Shown here: positions 1-6,091 of the stretch, piece by piece | How the letters are laid out: the number at the start of each line of letters is the position of its first letter | Position numbering within the stretch: position 1 is the first letter of the stretch | Made by a program: the position numbers and the translations under genes | Notes under the pieces: model-generated | Told to the model about the DNA's origin: nothing | The model's input: only the letters and a program-made list of their open reading frames with translations | Database searches by the model: none | Assembly (NCBI GenBank): GCA_964528575.1 | Contig: CAZGTQ010000066.1 | Span: forward strand, 1 to 11,352 | Reading direction: 5' to 3' | DNA from: CAZGTQ01 sp964528575 | GTDB taxonomy: Bacteria > Planctomycetota > UBA1135 > GCA-002686595 | DNA: 11,352 nucleotides

Positions 1-106
1 CCCTGTCGCTGAACGACAACAAGGTGTGCGACACCGTATCACCGGGTCAACACGTTTCGTACGCGCCGTGCGCGAATGCTGCGCGGGCGCGCTCGCAGCG
101 CGGGCG

Positions 107-1474
107 ATGGAACACGCCTTGCGCTTGGTCGTGCGCGCGGCCGTCGTCCTCGCGGTGCTCGTCGCCGCGCAGGCGTCGGCGCAGATGGTCGGCGAGGACG
201 ACTTCGGCCCCGCGCCGGTCCCCGAGGAGCGCGACGGCGCGTTCGCGATCCTCGCGCACAAGATCCTGACCGCCGTGCTCGACCCCGACGAGCCGCAGGT
301 GATCGACCGCGGCGTCGTGCTCGTCGAGGACGGGCGCATCGTCGCGGTCGGCCGCCGCGACGAGCTCGCGATCCCGCGTGGGTACGCGATCGTCGACGCC
401 GGCGAGCGCTGGCTCATGCCCGGCCTCGTCGAGCTGCACTGCCACAGCGCGCACCCCGCGGCGCTCTTCCCCGAGAACAACATCAACGACGCGGTGCTCC
501 CGACGAATACCGGGATGCGCGCGAGCTCGGTCGTCGTGCCCGACAACGTGCTCTTGCGGCGCGGCGTCGCGGGTGGCGTGACGACGGTGCTCTTCATCCC
601 CGGCTCGGCGTCGAACATCGGGGGCCAGGGCGTGCTGCTGAAGATCGGCTTTCGCAACTACGAGGACATGCTGCTGCGCGACCCGGGCTCGCTCAAGCTC
701 GCGCAAGCCGGCAATCCTGAGAGCTTCGCGATGGGCGTCGGCCGCTGCTTCATGAACTGGAACACGCGCCGCGTGCTGCGCGAGGGCCTCGAGCACGCCG
801 AGCATCGAGCGGAGCGCGCGGCGGCCGGCGAGGAGCTGCCCAAGCCCGATCCCGACCTCGAGGTGTTCGACGAGCTGCTCGCGAAGCGCACGCAGGTCTC
901 GGTGCACACGCAGGTGTACCAGGTCGTGCTGACGACGCTGACGATGCTGCGCGCGGAGCTCGGGCTCGACGTGTACCTCGACCATTCGACGATCGGCGGC
1001 TGGCGGACCGGCGCCCTCGCGGCCGAGCTCGGCGTGCCCGCGATCGTCGGCCCGCGCTCCGTCGACACGACCGAGCGCTGGTTCATCGACTGGGCGAAGA
1101 ACGGCACCGAGGGGATCCGCGGCGTCGCCGCGGGCTACCAGGAGCTCGGCCACGACCTCGTCGGCTTCAACACCGACTGCTTCGACGACGGCCGCTTCGG
1201 CCTGACGCCGCCGCAGGAGGAGCTGTCGCTCCAGGCGGCGATGGCGCTGCGCTACGGGATGACGAACGCGAACCTCGAGAGCATCCGCGGCCTGACGATC
1301 ATCCCCGCGTACGCCGCGGGGATCGACCATCGCGTCGGCAGCATCGAGCCGGGCAAGGACGCCGACCTCGTCGTGATCGACGGCGACCCGGCGGACCCGC
1401 GCTCGAGCGTCTATCAGGTGTTCACGAACGGGCGCGTCGTCTACGACGTCGCGGCCGAGGAGCGACGCTGGTAG
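107..1474 (+). CDS. Exported amidohydrolase (imidazolonepropionase-like, metal-dependent)
   Basis: A 455-aa amidohydrolase-superfamily protein. The frame is open from a GTG at 26, but I chose the ATG at 107 because it begins a clean signal peptide (MEHALRLVVRAAVV...) with probable cleavage after ASA at residue 25. The mature enzyme should therefore be periplasmic or secreted. The N-terminal beta-sandwich (about 45-105) leads into GLVELHCHS, whose H111 and H113 are the HxH metal pair. Next come a GSASNIGGQGVLLK segment with K179, a possible bridging lysine, then H267 (SVHTQ), H293 (LDHST) and the catalytic aspartate D357 (FNTDCFDD). The C-terminal beta-sandwich holds the usual GSIEPGKDADLVV motif (411-423). 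All expected metal and acid residues are therefore present. Exported members often act on peptides or dipeptides, but the substrate cannot be read from sequence. It converges on the pseudopilin gene, 34 bp away. No convincing Shine-Dalgarno precedes the ATG. The family call is firm; substrate is unknown. Confidence 0.9.
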   Translation: MEHALRLVVRAAVVLAVLVAAQASAQMVGEDDFGPAPVPEERDGAFAILAHKILTAVLDPDEPQVIDRGVVLVEDGRIVAVGRRDELAIPRGYAIVDAGERWLMPGLVELHCHSAHPAALFPENNINDAVLPTNTGMRASSVVVPDNVLLRRGVAGGVTTVLFIPGSASNIGGQGVLLKIGFRNYEDMLLRDPGSLKLAQAGNPESFAMGVGRCFMNWNTRRVLREGLEHAEHRAERAAAGEELPKPDPDLEVFDELLAKRTQVSVHTQVYQVVLTTLTMLRAELGLDVYLDHSTIGGWRTGALAAELGVPAIVGPRSVDTTERWFIDWAKNGTEGIRGVAAGYQELGHDLVGFNTDCFDDGRFGLTPPQEELSLQAAMALRYGMTNANLESIRGLTIIPAYAAGIDHRVGSIEPGKDADLVVIDGDPADPRSSVYQVFTNGRVVYDVAAEERRW

Positions 1475-1508
1475 GCCGCGCGGGCCAGAGCCCGTTCCGA
1501 CACGCTCT

Positions 1509-1913
1509 TCAGCGCCAGAGCACGTCCGCGTCCTCGCCGGTGCCGCCCGGCCGGCCGTCCGCTCCGTACGTGCCGAGCAGCGGCGTGCCGCGGGGCGCGC
1601 TCGGCGGCGCATACACGTACGGTCTGCCCCACGGGTCCAGCGGGTCGCTCGCGCTCAGAGCGGGCACGTCGGCGAGCGCGGCCGGATAGGTGCCGCCGTG
1701 GTCGATCGCGTGCTGGTCGAGCAGCGCCTTCACCGCGCCGAGCTCCGCCCGCGCGCGCCCCGCGAGCGCGCTCGCCCGCGCCCCCGCCGCTCGGGACGCC
1801 ATGATCCGCGCGAAGAGCAGCCCCGCCGCCAGCATCAGGACGACCAGCACCGCGATGGCGACGCCGATCGCGACCCCGGCTCCTCCCCGCGCTCCGTCCG
1901 CTCCTGCGTCCAT
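1509..1913 (-). CDS. GspG-like pseudopilin domain protein, membrane-anchored, non-canonical N-terminus
   Basis: A 134-aa protein with one N-terminal hydrophobic helix (about residues 12-36) and a C-terminus typical of type II secretion major pseudopilins. The latter reads DPWGRPYVY (93-101) and then GTYGADGRPGGTGEDADV (114-131); in GspG this last loop binds calcium. Between them, residues 45-78 form a helix ending in DHGGTYPAAL, also typical of GspG. The N-terminus is odd. There is no G|FTLIE-type prepilin peptidase site and no Glu at +5; the helix simply starts GGAGVAIGVAIAV. It is therefore probably an anchored GspG-fold protein rather than a polymerising pilin, or a strongly diverged minor pseudopilin. 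No other secretion genes are nearby. The start at 1913 gives a short cytosolic leader. It is divergent from the selenoprotein gene, with an inverted repeat at 1918-1940 just upstream of the start codon. The fold call is good; the role is open. Confidence 0.8.
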   Translation of the reverse strand: MDAGADGARGGAGVAIGVAIAVLVVLMLAAGLLFARIMASRAAGARASALAGRARAELGAVKALLDQHAIDHGGTYPAALADVPALSASDPLDPWGRPYVYAPPSAPRGTPLLGTYGADGRPGGTGEDADVLWR

Positions 1914-1917
1914 GCTC

Positions 1918-1940
1918 CGGTCCGACGCCGAGTCGGACCG
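1918..1940. repeat. Perfect 9-bp inverted repeat in the divergent intergenic region
   Basis: CGGTCCGAC, a 5-nt spacer (GCCGA), then GTCGGACCG. It begins 4 bp upstream of the start codon of the minus-strand pseudopilin gene and lies about 60 bp upstream of the preferred start of the selenoprotein gene. It could be an operator shared by the divergent pair, or a hairpin in the 5' leader of the pseudopilin mRNA that hides its ribosome-binding region. If the selenoprotein gene actually starts at 1912, the repeat would lie inside its coding region. The symmetry is visible in the sequence; the function is inferred. Confidence 0.45.
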
Positions 1941-1983
1941 CGTCTTCCGCGCGCTGGGCGAATCCTCGGCCCCGCGCGCGCGT

Positions 1984-1991
1984 GGTAGTCT
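1984..1991 (+). promoter_or_regulatory. Putative -10 element of the selenoprotein gene (GGTAGTCT)
   Basis: GGTAGTCT ends exactly 10 nt before the ATG at 2002. The solute-binding protein gene on the other strand has GTAGGAT with the same 10-nt gap to its ATG. A TAnnnT hexamer at this distance fits a -10 box driving a leaderless or nearly leaderless mRNA. This favours the 2002 start. No -35 box stands out. The evidence is two similar sites plus spacing only. Confidence 0.35.
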
Positions 1992-2001
1992 CGCGCTCGC
2001 C

Positions 2002-3192
2002 ATGCTCTGCGCCCTCGCCGCCCTCGCGCTCGTTCTCGCCGGCCCGCTCCAGGGTCCGGGCCTGCGCAAGGAGGCCGCGGCCGAGTCGCGTCCCAACGTG
2101 CCCGCGCCCGCGATCGAGCTGCCGACGGTCGGCGGCGGGACGTTCCGGCTCGCGGACGCGGCCGCCGACGGCTGGGTCGTGCTCGTGTTCTTCCGCGGCA
2201 TGTGGTGACCGTGGTGCGTGCGGCAGCTCGGGGAGCTGCAGCAGCGGATGAGCGCGCTCGAGTCGCTCGACCAAGCGGTCACGATCGCGGCGATCAGCGC
2301 CGAGGACCGCGGCACGGGCGGGACCGACGTCGCGTCGACGAGCGGCTTCGACGGACCTGTGCTGGTCGACGCGGGCGCACGGCTGATGCAGGCCTACGGC
2401 GCCGACTTCGGCTCGGTGCTCTTCGTCGACCCCAGCGGCGTGCTGCGCTTCCACAAGCCGGGCTCGAAGTTCAAGCGGCCGCGCGCCGACCTCGTCGTGC
2501 ACGCGCTCGCGGCGCTGATCGAGCGCGCGGAGGAGCCCGAGGCGCTCGCGGAGACGACCGAGGAGCTCGGCTCGAGCTCGTCGTCCGCGCGCGCGCGCGC
2601 CGCCGCGCGGCTCGCGGAGCTCGAGGCGGTCGAGGCGCTCGACGCGCTCGTGCGTGCGCTCGCCCAGGACGAGTCGGACGCAGTGCGCGAAGCCGCGGCG
2701 AGCGCGCTCGGCGTCCTGCGCGACCCGCGCGCGATCGAGGCGTTGGCGGCGGCTCTCGCGGACGAGGAGCGCGACGTGCGCCTGGCGGCGGCGCGTGCGC
2801 TCGTCTCGTTCGGCGACGACTACGAGGCGTACCCGGGCTCGAGCTGGCGCCACGAGTACACCCACGCGGAGTCGCGCGAGCTGACGGCGCGCGCGGACGT
2901 GCTCGTTCCGGCGGCGGAGCGGCTGCTCGAGGACCGCTCGAAGGACGCCCGGCGGCTCGGCGCGCGGCTCCTGTGGCGCGCGCGCCACGAGTCGGCGAAG
3001 CCGCGCCTGCTCGCGCTGACCGAGGACCGCGACGAGGCGGTGCGCTACGCCGCGCTCGGCGGCCTCGAGCCGTGGCGCGAGGAGCCCGCGGTGCAGGCGG
3101 CGGCGAAGCGGCTGCGCGGCGATCGCTCGAGCGACGTGCGCGCGATGGCGCAGTACGTCGAGGAGGGCCCCGTCGGCAAGATCCGCGAGTAG
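2002..3192 (+). CDS. Selenoprotein: AhpC/TSA-type thioredoxin-fold domain (UxxC) fused to HEAT-like repeats
   Basis: A 396-aa protein if the in-frame TGA at 2206-2208 is read as selenocysteine (U69). N-terminus: hydrophobic signal or anchor (MLCALAALALVLAGP). Residues about 33-172 are an AhpC/TSA or peroxiredoxin-like domain: APAIELPTVGGGTFRL, then VVLVFFRGMW-U-PWCVRQLGEL. This matches the family pattern FYRGxWCPxCxxQLxEL, with U replacing the peroxidatic Cys and C72 as partner. VLVDAGARLMQAYG and GSVLFVDPSGVLRF follow, as expected for the fold. Residues about 195-385 are helical HEAT-like repeats (DESDAVREAAASALGVL, EERDVRLAAARALVSF, DRDEAVRYAALGGL). Both halves share one frame, so no frameshift is needed. 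A SECIS-like hairpin lies at 2219-2243. I prefer ATG 2002 over 1912: the latter would overlap the start of the divergent pseudopilin gene, and 2002 has a TAGTCT box 10 nt upstream. Likely role: extracytoplasmic peroxide or thiol-disulfide reduction, with the HEAT part as a protein-binding scaffold (inferred). A nonsense mutation is the main alternative. Selenocysteine machinery is not in the window. Confidence 0.8.
2206..2208 (+). other. In-frame UGA, proposed selenocysteine codon
   Basis: TGA lies between TGG (W68) and CCG-TGG-TGC (P70, W71, C72), so it sits at the first position of a CxxC-type redox motif. The same frame is open on both sides, about 65 codons from the preferred start and over 300 codons afterwards, and family sequence is conserved across it. 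A stop here would leave a 68-residue product lacking any active site. Restarting at GTG 2218 would give a product lacking both the export signal and the redox motif. Confidence 0.8.
2219..2243 (+). promoter_or_regulatory. Candidate bacterial SECIS hairpin
   Basis: Directly after the UGA, GCAGCTC (2223-2229) pairs perfectly with GAGCTGC (2233-2239) around a GGG loop (2230-2232). Below a single G-A mismatch (2222/2240), three more pairs (2219-2221 with 2241-2243) extend the stem. Twenty-one nt separate the UGA from the loop. Known bacterial SECIS elements have a short stem, a small apical loop with G in its first positions and a comparable distance from UGA, so this fits. Caution: the peptide QLGELQ naturally yields a palindromic coding sequence (CAG CTC GGG GAG CTG), so part of the symmetry could arise without selection. 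Confidence 0.65.
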
Positions 3193-3508
3193 CGCGCGCG
3201 ACGAGGCGCCCGCCCGCATCCGCGCGACGGTCGACGCGATCCCGCGCGGCCGCGTCGCGACGTACGGCCAGGTCGCGGCCGAAGCCGGCCTGCCTCGCCG
3301 TGCGCGCCTCGTCGGCCGCATCCTGCGCACGCTGCCGCACGCCAGCGCGCTCCCATGGCACCGCGTCGTGCGCGCCGACGGCACGATCGCGCCCCGCGGC
3401 GACGCAGCGAGCGAGCGCCATCAAGCGCGCCTCCTGCGCGCCGAGGGAGTTGCGTTCGACGTCCGGGGCCGCGTGGACCTCGCGCGCTACCGCTGGACGC
3501 CGCCGTAG
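3182..3508 (+). CDS. Alkyltransferase-like (ATL) DNA-damage recognition protein; start codon not identifiable
   Basis: From about 3200 to the TAG at 3506 the frame encodes a full MGMT-type DNA-binding domain of about 105 residues. It reads ARIRATVDAIPRGRVATYGQ, then VAAEAGLPRRARLVGRIL (helix-turn-helix with arginine finger), then LPWHRVVRADGTIAP and a C-terminal GRVDLARYRW. This resembles bacterial Atl/YbaZ throughout. The alkyl-acceptor Cys of PCHRV is Trp (codon 3356-3358), the hallmark of ATL proteins, which bind O6-alkylguanine and flag it for nucleotide excision repair without transferring the alkyl group. Oddity: this frame is open back to 2885, yet I find no ATG, GTG or TTG before the conserved region. 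The first residues overlap the 3' end of the selenoprotein gene in another frame. The real start may be non-canonical (an ATC occurs at 3218), reached by coupling or frameshifting from upstream, or lost to a sequence error. The given start is only nominal. Confidence 0.72.
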   Translation, partial: SASSARDEAPARIRATVDAIPRGRVATYGQVAAEAGLPRRARLVGRILRTLPHASALPWHRVVRADGTIAPRGDAASERHQARLLRAEGVAFDVRGRVDLARYRWTPP

Positions 3509-3573
3509 CCCGGACCCAGCCGCCCATCGACGCCGCGCGCCCGCCCGTGCAAGCTGATTGCCAGGTGCACCCC

Positions 3574-4551
3574 ATGCCGATCCTCCCGCCGACTCCCGCC
3601 CTCGTCGCGCTCGCGCTGCTGGCGACGGCTCCGCTCGCGCTCCTCGCGCTCCAGGATCCGCCGCCGGCCCCGGATCCCGAGCCGCCGGCGCCCGCCGCGC
3701 CCGACGCGGCGCAGCCGCCCGAGCCCGAGCGCTACCCTCCGCGGGCGCCCGAGTCGGTGCTGCGCTTCTTCGCGCTCGAGGGCGAGCCGGATTACGCGCG
3801 CCTGCGCGAGGCGATCGCGAAGCTCGACGGCGTGTCGATCGCGTTCGGTCCCTCGGCGGATGCCGCGCGGCCGGGCTCGCTCTTCGTCGCGCTCGCGGCG
3901 CCGCCCGACGCGGAGCCGAAGAAGCTCGCCAAGGCGCTCGAGCGCGCGCGCGTCGACGTCGAGGAGCTCGCGTGGGTGCTGACGCGCATGCGCCTGCCGC
4001 AGCTACCCGACTTCGGCGGCGGCAACGAGCCGCGCGACCGCGCGCGCAGCTACGTGCTCGGCGTGCACGGCGACATGCGCTGGTTCGCGAGCGACGGCAC
4101 GTATGCGACGTTCTTCTTCGTCCCCGGCAAGATCGACGGGCCCGAGATCGTCGAACGCGTGCGCCAGGGCGTCGGCGGCTGGGTGCAGGACTTCGACGTC
4201 CAGCTCGTGCGCGACACGTTCACGTGGCGCGTCGCCGGCCCCGCGAGCAAGGCCGAGCGGGTCGAGAAGGCGCTCGCGAAGATCCCCGGTGTGGCGTCCG
4301 CGACGATCGGTCCCGTCCTCGACGCCGGCCTCGACCCGCCCGTCGACTTGCCCCTCGACCAAGAGCCGGGCACGCTCACGGTCGAGCTCGCGTGCCACGA
4401 CCTCGCCGCGAGCGGTCCGCTGCCGGCCGCGGCCGAAGAGGGCGACGACGCAGCGCGAGCCCTGCGCCCCTGCTTCGACACGACGCCCGTCTTCGAGGCG
4501 CTCGCCAAGCTCGACTTCCAGGTGCTCGACGAGCCGACCGGCAGTCGCTGA
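3574..4551 (+). CDS. Exported proline-rich protein of unknown function
   Basis: A 325-aa protein whose family I do not recognise. ATG 3574 starts a hydrophobic signal peptide (residues 1-27, MPILPPTPALVALALLATAP...). A low-complexity linker of Pro, Ala, Asp and Glu follows (28-60). Two short stretches, LREAIAKLDGVSIAFGP (77-93) and ERVEKALAKIPGVASATIGP (228-247), have the helix-then-GV-strand look of heavy-metal-associated (HMA) beta-alpha-beta modules. Both lack the CxxC metal motif, so any HMA relation is structural at best and uncertain. Residues 159-220 contain alternating aromatic and hydrophobic strands (GDMRWFASDGTYATFFFVP). Only two cysteines occur in the mature part (C274, C300), which could form a disulfide after export. 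It lies 65 bp after the ATL stop and 24 bp before the kelch gene, so the last two may be cotranscribed. Confidence 0.8.
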   Translation: MPILPPTPALVALALLATAPLALLALQDPPPAPDPEPPAPAAPDAAQPPEPERYPPRAPESVLRFFALEGEPDYARLREAIAKLDGVSIAFGPSADAARPGSLFVALAAPPDAEPKKLAKALERARVDVEELAWVLTRMRLPQLPDFGGGNEPRDRARSYVLGVHGDMRWFASDGTYATFFFVPGKIDGPEIVERVRQGVGGWVQDFDVQLVRDTFTWRVAGPASKAERVEKALAKIPGVASATIGPVLDAGLDPPVDLPLDQEPGTLTVELACHDLAASGPLPAAAEEGDDAARALRPCFDTTPVFEALAKLDFQVLDEPTGSR

Positions 4552-4575
4552 GCACGTCACGCTTCCACCCCCCCT

Positions 4576-6078
4576 ATGCTCCGCCCTCTCTCCACGCGCG
4601 CCGCCGCGCTCGTCCTCTGCTCCCTCCCCGCGCTCGCCCAGCTCGATCTCGACAAGGCGGGCGGCGCCGTCCCCGGCAGCGCCACGTTCCTCGTCGCCGC
4701 CGGCCCCGCCGGCGCGCCGTACGTCGTCGTCCTGTCGACGGTCGAGCAGCCGAGCGAGCCGCTCCCCGGCGTCTTCCTCGGCGTCGGGCTCGAGCTCGCC
4801 CAGCTCGTGCTCACGACGCCCGGCCTCATCGGCTTCCTCGACGGCGCGGGAACGGCGAGCGCGAGCGTGCCGATCCCGAACGTGACCGCGCTCGTCGGAC
4901 TGACGTTCTCGGCGCAGGCCGTCGCAGGACCGAGCTTCGACCAGGTCAGCGACATCGTGCGCGTCACGCCGGCGCTCCCCGGCACGTTCGCGCCGACGCT
5001 CTCGCCCGCGGCGCTCCCCCTCGTCACCGCGGCGAGCGCGCGCCCCGACTCGACGTGGCAGATCTATGCGTCCGGCCTGACGCAGCGTTACGACGCCGAG
5101 CTCGAGTCCTTCGAGTCGCTCGGCATCGCCCCGCTCGTCGGCCTCTTCACGCAGGCGACCGAGCTCGCCGACGGCCGCGTGCTGTTCACCGGCGGGCTCG
5201 GAGCGAACGGCCAGCCGACCGCCGCCGCGGCCGTGTTCGACCCGGCGGACGGGTCGACGCTCCCGCTCACGCTCGCCGCTCCGCGCGCGGGCCACGGCGC
5301 CTCGCGCCTGGGCGACGGCCGCGTGCTCGTCACCGGCGGCCTCTCGAGCTTCGACCTCGCGAACCCGCTCGCGCTGTTCGCGTCGTTGCGCAACGACACG
5401 GAGCTGTTCGATCCGGTCCTGAACGCGTTCGCGCCCGGGCCGGCGATGCTCGAGCCGCGCGCGCTGCACACGCAGACGGCGCTCGACGACGGCGGCGCGC
5501 TCCTCGCGGGCGGCCTCTCGCGCATCCCGATCGTCGACGTGCCGACGGTCGCGTTCACGGCGGTGCGCTGGATCCCCGCGTTCGGCGGCTTCGGCCTGCC
5601 CTCGGTGATGCAGAGTCCCCGCCTGATGCACGCGGCGACGAAACTCGACGACGGGCGCGTGCTCCTCGTCGGCGGGATCACGATCGACTTCGCGACGTTC
5701 CTCACGACGGGGAACGTCGCGGACCTGAAGCTCGGCACGCGCGCCGACGGCGAGGTCTTCACCGGCGGTTTCTTCGGCGGCTTCGCGACTGTGCCGGGCT
5801 CGCTGTCGAGCGGGCGCGCGCTGCCCGGCGTCGCGCCGCTGCCCGGCGGCGGCGCGCTCGTCGTCGGCGGGCTCGAGGTCACGCTCGACCTGGCGAACCC
5901 GGCCGCGACGACGTTCGCGGTGCTGTCGACCGCCGACCGCCTGGCGGGCAACGCGTTCGGCCCGACGGGCGCGCTCGTCGGCGGAGCGCGCTTCGCGCCG
6001 TTCGTCCAGCCGCTCGACGACGGGACGGTGCTCGTGCTCGGCGGCGGCCCGCCCGCGGCCGAGGTCTACCAGCCCTGA
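4576..6078 (+). CDS. Exported kelch-like beta-propeller protein
   Basis: A 500-aa protein with a signal peptide (MLRPLSTRAAALVLCSLPALA, cleavage near residue 21). An N-terminal beta-rich region (22-150) contains FLDGAGTASASVPIPNV. A propeller follows, defined by six kelch-type strands of the form L-x-D-G-x-x-L-x-x-G-G at residues 197-207, 245-255, 303-313, 357-367, 422-432 and 480-490. Typical kelch context such as PRAGHGASRL, PRALHTQTAL and SPRLMHAATKL precedes three of them. Six repeats suggest a six- or seven-bladed propeller. No galactose-oxidase copper ligands are evident, so a binding or structural role outside the cytoplasm is likelier than catalysis. A C-rich stretch precedes the ATG and there is no clear Shine-Dalgarno. 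It converges on the next gene with only 13 bp between stops. Fold confidence is good; ligand unknown. Confidence 0.85.
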   Translation: MLRPLSTRAAALVLCSLPALAQLDLDKAGGAVPGSATFLVAAGPAGAPYVVVLSTVEQPSEPLPGVFLGVGLELAQLVLTTPGLIGFLDGAGTASASVPIPNVTALVGLTFSAQAVAGPSFDQVSDIVRVTPALPGTFAPTLSPAALPLVTAASARPDSTWQIYASGLTQRYDAELESFESLGIAPLVGLFTQATELADGRVLFTGGLGANGQPTAAAAVFDPADGSTLPLTLAAPRAGHGASRLGDGRVLVTGGLSSFDLANPLALFASLRNDTELFDPVLNAFAPGPAMLEPRALHTQTALDDGGALLAGGLSRIPIVDVPTVAFTAVRWIPAFGGFGLPSVMQSPRLMHAATKLDDGRVLLVGGITIDFATFLTTGNVADLKLGTRADGEVFTGGFFGGFATVPGSLSSGRALPGVAPLPGGGALVVGGLEVTLDLANPAATTFAVLSTADRLAGNAFGPTGALVGGARFAPFVQPLDDGTVLVLGGGPPAAEVYQP

Positions 6079-6091
6079 CGCGCTCGCGCCG

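Noticed and set aside
26..106. N-terminal extension of the amidohydrolase from GTG 26
   Set aside because: It would put 27 unrelated residues in front of a well-formed signal peptide that starts at ATG 107.
1474..1486. GGCC-GCGCG-GGCC hairpin as a terminator between the convergent genes
   Set aside because: Only 4 bp with no T-tract. Symmetry this short is expected by chance at this GC content.
47..1612. Long minus-strand open frame (521 codons) opposite the amidohydrolase
   Set aside because: It is Arg/Ala/Asp/His-rich with no domain logic and lies antisense to a gene with all catalytic motifs, a routine artefact of high GC. The same applies to the long frames opposite or beside other genes at 1441-3384, 2202-3557, 3558-6176, 4003-5631, 6275-7726, 7593-9233 and 10103-11254.
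2577..2606. GC-alternating stretch (cgcgcgcgcgc) as a repeat element
   Set aside because: It encodes the Ser/Ala/Arg linker before the HEAT repeats and is simply codon bias. No array structure is present.
2218..3192. Separate HEAT-repeat protein starting at GTG 2218
   Set aside because: This start falls inside the redox motif, just after C72, and would cut a thioredoxin-fold domain in two. Continuity of family sequence across the TGA favours one gene.
3356..3358. Active O6-methylguanine-DNA methyltransferase
   Set aside because: The acceptor cysteine of PCHRV is Trp, so the protein cannot take the alkyl group. It is ATL-type rather than MGMT.
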